From Gammaproteobacteria bacterium (lineage in GTDB: Bacteria > Pseudomonadota > Gammaproteobacteria > VBWC01), in the NCBI GenBank assembly GCA_006218035.1, contig VBWC01000004.1, positions 221,537 through 285,536 of the forward strand: a DNA stretch of 64,000 nucleotides, read 5' to 3'. A program made the position numbers and the translations under genes. Position 1 is the first letter of the stretch, and each line of letters opens with the position of its first letter. Below the pieces are notes generated by a model, which was not told where the DNA came from, made no database searches, and saw nothing but the letters and a program-made list of their open reading frames with translations. Shown here one piece after another: positions 55,119 to 62,300 of this stretch.

Positions 55119-55284
55119 CCTGAGAAAACCCCGCAAGCGGTCGCCGCTGATCACCACGAACCGTCATAAGCGCCGTATTCGACATGGCAAGAGCTGACGT
55201 GTGTCCGGAATACAGCGTAATGACAAAAGTCGTTCCGTCACGAGGCATTACTGCGCCAGTGATTCGATAGATTGACAGTACCGC

Positions 55285-55301
55285 TCACCTCATAGAGGTG
55301 A
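55285..55301. repeat. Small hairpin downstream of the cytochrome fragment
   Basis: TCACCTC-ATA-GAGGTGA forms a 7-bp stem with a 3-base loop. It lies just beyond the minus-strand end of the cytochrome c fragment and may be the remnant of its terminator, although no T run follows. Confidence 0.35.
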
Positions 55302-55315
55302 CTTACCACCAAGGA

Positions 55316-55600
55316 TCAGGGGATCACCACCGAGGGCCAGGCCGGCGCGGGATCGGCGCAGAAGGGATCGCCGCCACACGGATTTTGTACCGGATCCAGT
55401 ATGCCGCCGTTGAGAAATCTAACACCGCCATGATTCGCGCCACTACCATTAAAATAGGTGTAGAACCCTTTCTGGTAGATTGGATAATCACCAAATACCT
55501 TATTACCGTTGCCTCCCTGAAGATTATATCGATCGTGACAGGCCTGACAGGGTGAGCCGGTTTCTGTCCATCCCGCTCCCTCCGTAAAAATATACCGACC
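55316..55600 (-). pseudogene. C-terminal fragment of a cytochrome c-like protein
   Basis: The reverse strand reads GRYIFTEGAGWTETGSPCQACHDRYN in one frame, with a CxxCH haem site (shown here as PCQACHD), and continues through YPIYQKGFYTYFNGSGANHG to a TGA at 55316. The N-terminal part and start are missing: the frame runs directly into the transposase fragment at about 55600. It looks like a gene cut by the insertion sequence and is not expected to be functional. Confidence 0.65.
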
Positions 55601-55892
55601 CGCGCTTATCAATCAGCGTTTGCTCGAGCTTTTGCTGGGTGGCGGCCAGCTCCTCTTCAAGTTCGCGGATACGGCGAACCTGCTCGATCGAGACGCCTTC
55701 GGTCTCAGCGATGGTCTCGATGCGCGCCATCCGCTCGCGGCGTTCGAGCTGCACGCGCCATTTGTAGATCTGGCCACGTACCAGCCCTTCACGTCTGGCC
55801 AGATCGTCTGCCGGAATTATCCCGGCGAGATACTCCTGCACGATACGGCGTTTTTTATCATCGAGGTCATAGTGGTGTCGTCGCTTCTTCAT
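55600..55892 (-). mobile_element. Insertion-sequence remnant: IS3-type orfA-like helix-turn-helix transposase, 3' truncated
   Basis: The frame starts at an ATG at 55892 with AAAGGAG upstream. It encodes MKKRRHHYDLDDKKRRIVQE, a helix-turn-helix of orfA type (ADDLARREGLVRGQIYKWR), then a leucine-zipper-like coil (RELEEELAATQQKLEQTLI). After about 95 residues the reading passes into the cytochrome frame. No orfB with a DDE domain is present. The partial element shows past transposition and deletion at this junction. Confidence 0.7.
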
Positions 55893-56384
55893 GCCGGCTT
55901 CTCCTTTCAATCAACCACAGGGAAAAGCCGGTTCGGGCTTTACGCGATAGGCTCAGGCACTCCAGTTAACCGCCCGCAGTCCAGTGGCTGCGATAAGAGC
56001 CAACCCATATTTAGGAAATCTCTGATAGTGACTAAGTACGTACAGCGCGGGTGGATCAAGCCTATGGGGCGACAGGTGACTGTCGACATACCTTACACAT
56101 TCATCCCGGCGACCGCTTCGGCGAAGACCGGACGCTATCTGCCTGACTGATTATTCGATACAATTACGGAAGGGAATGGTTCTTGCTTGATACAAGGATG
56201 TGAGCTCACCGCATTTGCATGAGATCAGCAAGGGTGGGGAGAGCGCGTCTTGTCTTGATGCTCTCCGTAATATTAGTCCAAACCAATAAGACATTGCTTC
56301 TGAACCGGATGCCGCGGGTTATCCCGCGCATCAGGCTCATCAGAACAAATGTTTTTTCGATTCCACGTGATTTGGGAGATCGAC
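55893..56384. other. Non-coding spacer between IS remnant and small exported protein gene
   Basis: About 490 bp. TTTAGGAAATCTCTGATAGTG near 56010 vaguely recalls the terminal repeat of the MITE at 34149, but not closely enough to call. AT-rich sequence lies near 56150-56170. A GGGAG ribosome binding site lies before the ATG at 56385. No other gene was recognised. Confidence 0.35.
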
Positions 56385-56657
56385 ATGAAGAAAATATTCG
56401 CTGTTATTGCCATTAGTGCGATGGGGTTGGCTGGTACCACCCATGCCGGTAATTCATTCGGAAATGACCCGACGGTTCATACGCCAGGAACCGGGATCGG
56501 CTTTGCCAATGGCCCCGGGAACAACAATGGCCTGGGTCTTGGTCAGATCGTGCCAAAGCCTGAAAAACCTGCCGTGGATAAACTGCCGAGCCCGCGCCCG
56601 CCGAAAGAACCCGGCACCAATAACGGAAATCACCTCGGCCTGGGTCAGGTCCCGTAG
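56385..56657 (+). CDS. Small exported Gly/Asn/Pro-rich protein (90 residues)
   Basis: The ATG at 56385 has GGGAG 8 bp upstream and gives a signal peptide (MKKIFAVIAISAMGLAGTTH, then AG). The mature part of about 68 residues has low complexity, with two related segments: GNNNGLGLGQIVPKP and NNGNHLGLGQVP, separated by a Pro/Lys-rich linker. No family is recognised. It lies just upstream of two larger exported proteins and is closed by a strong terminator. Confidence 0.72.
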   Translation: MKKIFAVIAISAMGLAGTTHAGNSFGNDPTVHTPGTGIGFANGPGNNNGLGLGQIVPKPEKPAVDKLPSPRPPKEPGTNNGNHLGLGQVP

Positions 56658-56675
56658 CGATCTTCGTGAAAACAA

Positions 56676-56715
56676 TAATAAGCACAGGAAGAATCTGTCC
56701 TTCCTGTGCTTATTA
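56676..56715 (+). terminator. Strong hairpin terminator after the 90-residue gene
   Basis: A perfect 16-bp stem, TAATAAGCACAGGAAG with CTTCCTGTGCTTATTA, surrounds an 8-base loop. A T run (ATCTTTTTGC) follows about 15 bases later. It separates the small gene from the next. Confidence 0.75.
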
Positions 56716-56814
56716 GTCGAAGTGTCATCTTTTTGCTTATCGGCGCCATATGCACTGGTTGACTGACAACAGACCGGAGATACCTGCAGCTTTACCAAAC
56801 GCCAGGTTTTTATT

Positions 56815-57786
56815 TTGAAATATATAGTAACGCCACTGCTAGTTTTGCTTTGTCTTTTTACCGGGGCCAGTTTTGCCGCGCCGACACCGTCAAGCCTGAC
56901 GCTGGATTTCCAGCCGCAGCCGGGCGCGAAGCTGTTCGCCGCCTGCGGTGTCGGTAGCATCCGTGTCGGTGAAGGCGCCAAGGGCAACAGCATGTGCGAC
57001 GACAACCAGGGCGGACCGGGAACCGGCAAGGAGATCCGTAACCACGTCGGCTATATTGCGGGCCAATCCTTGTACCTGCAGGAAACCGATGGCGACATCT
57101 GGCATCAGGTCATCCTCGAACCCAAGGACAATTTCTCCATGGAGGTGTTCATCAACACCAGCCACGGCACGGCGGGTTTGAGTAATGCGCGCGAAATGAG
57201 CGGTGGCAAGAACGAAGAGCACTATCAACCGCTGATACACAACATCGAAAAGAACGGTACCGCCACCGGCGATCCGACCAAGGTCATGTTCCGCATGAAA
57301 ATCGACGACGGCGGCATGACACAGGACATGATCAAGGACAAATTTGACCGCAAACCGACGATCATCCAGACCACCAGCGGCCAGAGTATGAACGCGCGCT
57401 TCGAAATGGACATGCGGAACAGTACGTATTACGACATGAATACGCCGGCGACGATCGTCAATACGCTGTCGCTGGATCTGCCGAACATTTCGCCGCAGGA
57501 CGCGCCATTCTTCGATCCGGCGAATCTGCAGTTCGACATGGCGAAAAATATCGACAAGTCGGTGGTGACCGGCGGCCGTTTCAAAATCTCCGGCTGGGCG
57601 GATGACGGTAAGAACCCGAACTATACCTACGTCGGCGGCACGTTCGATCACATCAATCAGCCGTGGCTGAAATTCTGGCACGGCTCCATATATTGGCAGC
57701 CAGGCGATCCGTACCCGGACCCGACTGGAAAATTTGGTGGCGACGGCGCGGACGACGGCAGTTGCAAGCAGTTCGACAGCTGCTGA
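56815..57786 (+). CDS. Exported protein of unrecognised family, member 1 (323 residues)
   Basis: The TTG start at 56815 gives a clean signal peptide (KYIVTPLLVLLCLFTGASFA). The mature protein is soluble, beta-rich and Asp/Gly/Asn-rich. It is homologous to the gene at 58226. Shared blocks in order are L.F.P...G...FACG, WHQVILEPKD, GGKNEEHYQPLIHN, a KDKFD segment, FEMDMRNSTYYDMNTPA and PWLKFWHGSIYWQPGDPYP. It contains few cysteines, two of them near the C-terminus (CKQFDSC). No catalytic motif is evident. It lies between two terminator or relic regions and so is probably its own transcript. Confidence 0.8.
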   Translation: MKYIVTPLLVLLCLFTGASFAAPTPSSLTLDFQPQPGAKLFAACGVGSIRVGEGAKGNSMCDDNQGGPGTGKEIRNHVGYIAGQSLYLQETDGDIWHQVILEPKDNFSMEVFINTSHGTAGLSNAREMSGGKNEEHYQPLIHNIEKNGTATGDPTKVMFRMKIDDGGMTQDMIKDKFDRKPTIIQTTSGQSMNARFEMDMRNSTYYDMNTPATIVNTLSLDLPNISPQDAPFFDPANLQFDMAKNIDKSVVTGGRFKISGWADDGKNPNYTYVGGTFDHINQPWLKFWHGSIYWQPGDPYPDPTGKFGGDGADDGSCKQFDSC

Positions 57787-57835
57787 TAACCCGGTTCCAC
57801 CCGATTTCAGTACCGTTTGTTAGCCAAATAACCGC

Positions 57836-57943
57836 TTCGCATAACGCTTGTGGGCTAATTCGGCCAGCGTCCTATCACCCGGCGGTAAACGCCACCTTGG
57901 CTTTAAACTCCGTTGCGCGGTTACGTCGGATCTTCTGCTCATG
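57836..57943 (-). pseudogene. IS3-family orfA relic with frameshift
   Basis: The reverse strand reads KIRRNRATEFKAKVAF and then, one frame away, GDRTLAELAHKRYA. Together they match the start of IS3/IS911-type OrfA proteins (RRxxxxEFKAKVAL...GEKTLAELAxKY). Stops and a frame change between the pieces show it is dead. It lies between the two members of the exported protein family. Confidence 0.65.
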
Positions 57944-58225
57944 ATTCTCGTCTATCAGGCGCTACCGGCGCCTGTGTGAAGCAGTTTACCCACTGATCGG
58001 CTTGCTCAATTTTCCGGCCAAACCACCGATAACTCTAACGGTGCTGGAAGTTTTATTGGTGCCGGTGGCCGCCCACACTTTATCTATAGGAATACCAATT
58101 GGTTAGGATGACCGCCCGGCTGACAGACCGGACTCGGTCAGCCCTGTCTGTTTTCAACCTGTGGCGACACCGGCACCACCTAGCGCTGTTACTGGCGTGC
58201 AGGTAATTTCAGGGGGTAGCTGTCG
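57944..58225. other. Non-coding spacer upstream of family member 2
   Basis: About 280 bp, without any recognised gene. It probably holds the rest of the decayed insertion sequence and the promoter of the gene at 58226. Confidence 0.3.
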
Positions 58226-59332
58226 GTGAGCAGTATCGCGCGCCATATATCTGCGATTCTATTAACGATTCTATGCGTGGGCACCCAGGGCATGGCCACG
58301 GCTGCAGGCTTTGGCGAACAGTTTGGCCTGAATTTCGAGCCCATCGCCGACCGCAACGGCGGAGAAATTTTCTTCGCCTGTGGTTACCCCGGCCTCGCCA
58401 ACCAATCCAATCAGGATCCGGCCAATGCCTGCGGCGAGGCGATGGGCGGCTCCGGCGCTTCCGACGGCAAACCGCACCCGGGCTGGCCGGACGGCGATGC
58501 CTGGCCCTATCTCGTCGAAACCTGGGGCAGTGGTGACACTGGCTACTGGCACCAGATCATCGGCGATCCGGATCTCGGCTGGGTGCAGGAGGTCTACATC
58601 CACGGTCCCGGCCAAAACGTCGGCAGTACGCAGGGTGGCATACGTTCGCCCAGTGACGGCAAGAACGACGGACGGTTCCAGCCGCTCGCGCATGAATCCG
58701 AGACACCGGCCATGACCGGCAACGGGACCGGAAATCCGACAATGATCGCGATCCGGCAGTACATCAACGATACCGATGCCAACGGCACCAACATGGAACT
58801 GAACTTCGTCAAGGACAAGTTCGACGTCAGCGGGAATTACAAGCGGTTTCTCTACAAGCCGCAGATTACCCAAACGGTGACCGTGCCCGGCCAGTTGCGG
58901 ACCGAGTTCGACGTCGACATGTCGAACTCGAAATACACCGAGGACAACAAAGCACCGCAAAAATTTGTGATGCGTCAATACAATCTGGACATGGCCAATC
59001 CGGCCAACCCGGTCCCGCCAGAGACCTATGAACGCTCGCCCTTCATGAGCCAGCTGACCATCGAGCCCCTGTCCGGCAGTCCGGCGTTCCTGTTTGACCC
59101 GACGACGGCGCCACCACCGCCTGCGCCCGGTCTGCCGCCGGTGCTACCGACCCAGGACGTCCGCGTCACGGCCGGAAAATATCTATGGACGGGCGGGCTC
59201 ACCGCGAGCGGCGGTTACGGCGATGTCTATGTCTACTCCGGGGGCGCCGGGTTCAACGTGCTAACCGTTCCGTGGCGCAAGTTCTGGGAAGGTAACTGCC
59301 CGGAATGGTGCGCCGACGATCCATATCCATAG
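58226..59332 (+). CDS. Exported protein of unrecognised family, member 2 (368 residues)
   Basis: The GTG start gives a signal peptide (SSIARHISAILLTILCVGTQ, cleavage near ATA or AAG). The mature part is beta-rich and rich in Gly, Pro, Asn and Asp. It shares ordered blocks with the 56815 protein: F.P..DRNGGEIFFACG, YWHQIIGDPD, DGKNDGRFQPLAHE, NFVKDKFDVSGN, RTEFDVDMSNSKYTEDNKAP and VPWRKFWEGN...DDPYP. It carries extra segments, including a Pro-rich PTTAPPPPAPGLPPVLP loop. It is followed after 22 bp by the giant modular protein, so the two are likely co-transcribed. Confidence 0.82.
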   Translation: MSSIARHISAILLTILCVGTQGMATAAGFGEQFGLNFEPIADRNGGEIFFACGYPGLANQSNQDPANACGEAMGGSGASDGKPHPGWPDGDAWPYLVETWGSGDTGYWHQIIGDPDLGWVQEVYIHGPGQNVGSTQGGIRSPSDGKNDGRFQPLAHESETPAMTGNGTGNPTMIAIRQYINDTDANGTNMELNFVKDKFDVSGNYKRFLYKPQITQTVTVPGQLRTEFDVDMSNSKYTEDNKAPQKFVMRQYNLDMANPANPVPPETYERSPFMSQLTIEPLSGSPAFLFDPTTAPPPPAPGLPPVLPTQDVRVTAGKYLWTGGLTASGGYGDVYVYSGGAGFNVLTVPWRKFWEGNCPEWCADDPYP

Positions 59333-59354
59333 GGTTTTCGAGAACTGAATCGCA

Positions 59355-62300
59355 ATGCCTATCGGCAGTCGCAAAAATAGATACATGATCGCAGGCGTAG
59401 CGCTGATGCTCGCGGGCGCGCAAGCGCACGCCGCGAACGTATCGTCGGTCTCTGCGACGCCGAATCCGTTTAACGCGAACAACGCCGAAAGCACCACGAT
59501 CAGCTACACGCTCGGTAACAGCTCACTGCTGTGGCTGAAGATCTACAACGGCTCGGCGGTGCTGAAACGAAAACTCGTCGATCCCACCGGCTTCACCGGC
59601 ACCAACCGCACCGCCGGCGCCAAGTCCGAGATCTGGAACGGCAAGGATGACGCCAACGCCATACTGCCGGATGGCAACTATCCGTATCAGATCGATGCCG
59701 CGTTCTACAGCGCTGACTTCTCGCTCGGACAGAACGTGCATGACGTCGCCGTCGATCCGTCCAGCCCCAACGTCATGTGGTACGTCGGAAAAACGACCCC
59801 TTACGTCTACAAGTCGACTGACAGCGGCAGTAACTGGACCGGCGTTAGCGGCACCGGATGCTCGGCGAAGTGCTACGGTGTCGTGACAAACTCTACCGGG
59901 CAGTCGATTTATGTCGTCGAGGACGGCCAGGCAAGTCTCAACGTTTCTACCGACGGCGGTAATAACTGGGGGACATCAGCGGCCTTCCCTGGCAGTGACA
60001 CGAAGGTCGCTGACGTCGCGACCAGCAGTGATGGCACGATCATTTACGTCGTTGCCTATACGAACAATGCGATCTATAAGTCCGTCAACAGCGGCGGATC
60101 GTGGAGCACCTGCACCGCCACCGGCATGAGTCTCGGTGGCGCCGCGAGCGGCATCGGCACCAGCGCCGACGGCACGACCGTGATCGTCACCGACAGCTCG
60201 AATCACCGCGTATATAAATCCACCAATAGTTGCAGCAGCTTCAGTCTGATCAGCGGCATCACCAGCGGCACGACCGCCGGCCGGGTAAATTATCCGTACC
60301 AGGTCGCGATCCAGTCTGACGGCAAGTTCTGGGTATCCGAGCGCGATAACCACCGCATCCAGCAATTCGATTCCAGCGGTAACGTGCTGATGACCGTCGG
60401 CGGCACGGCGGCGGCGAGCGGCAACTATCAGTTCAACAGCGGTGCCTTCTATTTCGGTGTCGGCCTCGCGACGATATCCGGCCAGCCGTATATCGTCGTA
60501 GCCGACTACGGCAACACGCGCATCAAAAAACTCGGCTACGACAACTGGGCGTCCAGCACGCACTTGCAGATTGCTTCTGGCGGCGGCGCAACGACGACGG
60601 CAGCCGGCAGCGCGACAGCGTCTGCCGCCAGCGCCACATCGATCGGCGTGTCGATGCCGTACACCGACGACGGCAACACTAACAATACCTATACGGTGGA
60701 TTACAAACTGTCCGCCGCCGGCTCATGGACCAACTGGGTCACCGCCGCCGCGCACTCCACCAGCCCCTATACAACGACGATCACCGGTCTGACCAGCGGT
60801 CAGAGCTATGACGTGCGCATGACCTACAACGACGTCGACGGGGTCACCGGCACCAACCCGCAGACCGTCACCGGTATCGTCATGCCAAGCAACGCGACGG
60901 TAGCCGGCACCGCGACGGCCACGGGCGCGACAATGAGTTCGATCAGCGTGTCGATGCCCTATACCAGCGATACCAACAACAACAATACCTATACCGTCGA
61001 CTACAAGCTTTCCAGCGCGGGTTCGTGGACCAACTGGGTTACCGCCGCCGCGCATGCGGCAAGCCCCTACGCGACGACCATCACAGGCCTGACCATCGGT
61101 GAAACCTACGACGTGCGCACGACCTACAACGATGCCGATAGCGTTACCGGCACCAACCCGCAAACCGTTTCAAGCATCACCTTGCCCAGCGGAGTGTTCA
61201 ACGTCAGCAGTATTTCCATATCGCCGAACCCGTTCAATCCCGGCAATTCGGAAACGACGACCATCTCCTACAACCTGACCAACGCCGCATTACTGTGGAT
61301 GAAGATTTATAACAACGGCAGCGTACTTAAACGGACACTGGTAACACCCGGAAGCTACACCGCGACGAACAAGGCCGCCGGCGCCAATAGCTCTATCTGG
61401 AACGGAAAGAACGAAAGCAACGTGATCCAGCCCGACGGCCAGTATCCGCTGAAGATCGACGATGCCTTTTTCGTATCGCACTTCGCCACCCCCGGCAGCA
61501 ACCCACAGGATGTTGCCGTGGTGTCGTCGAACCCGAGCACTATCTGGATGACGGACAAGACATCGCCCTATGTCTTCAAATCGACCAATAGCGGTTCATC
61601 GTGGAGCGGCGTGTCGGGCACCGGAGCGTCCGCCAAGGACTACGGCATTGCGGTCAGCGCCGACGGCCAGCGTATCTATATTTCCGACGACGGCCAGTCC
61701 AGCCTCAACATGTCAACCAACGGCGGCAGCAGCTGGGCGACGTCGGGTACGTTTCCCGGCAGCGCGACCCAGATCTCCGACGTTGCCACCAGCGACAACG
61801 GCCTGATCGTCTATGCGTTGAACTACAACGCCGGCGTCGTCTACAAATCGATCAACGGCGGTACGGCATGGGGTACGTGCAGCAATCCGGGATACAGCCT
61901 CAGCGGTCCACGCGGCATCACCACTAACGCCGCCGGCACAACCGTGATGATCGCCGACAGCGGCAACAACAAAGTCTGGCTGGGTAGCGGCGGCGCGACC
62001 AACAGCAATACCGACTGCGGATTCTTCTTCGACTACTCGATCGCTGCCGGTACCGGCGCCGGCCAGCTGAGCTATCCTTACCAGGTCGAGATCCAGGAGG
62101 ATGGCAAGTTTTGGGTCAGTGAGCGCGATACGCATCGCATTCAGCAGTTCGACCCGAGCAGCCAGGTATTGATGACCATTGGCGGCAGCGCCAGCGGCAG
62201 CGGCAATTATCAGTTCAACAGCGGCGCGTCGTATTTCGGCATAGGCCTTGCCTCGATCAGCGGTCAGGCGCATATCTTCGTCGCCGACTACAACAACGCC

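Noticed and set aside
55620-56150. Plus-strand ORF of 176 codons
   Set aside because: Its first half is antisense to the orfA-like fragment, and the remainder has no coding signs.
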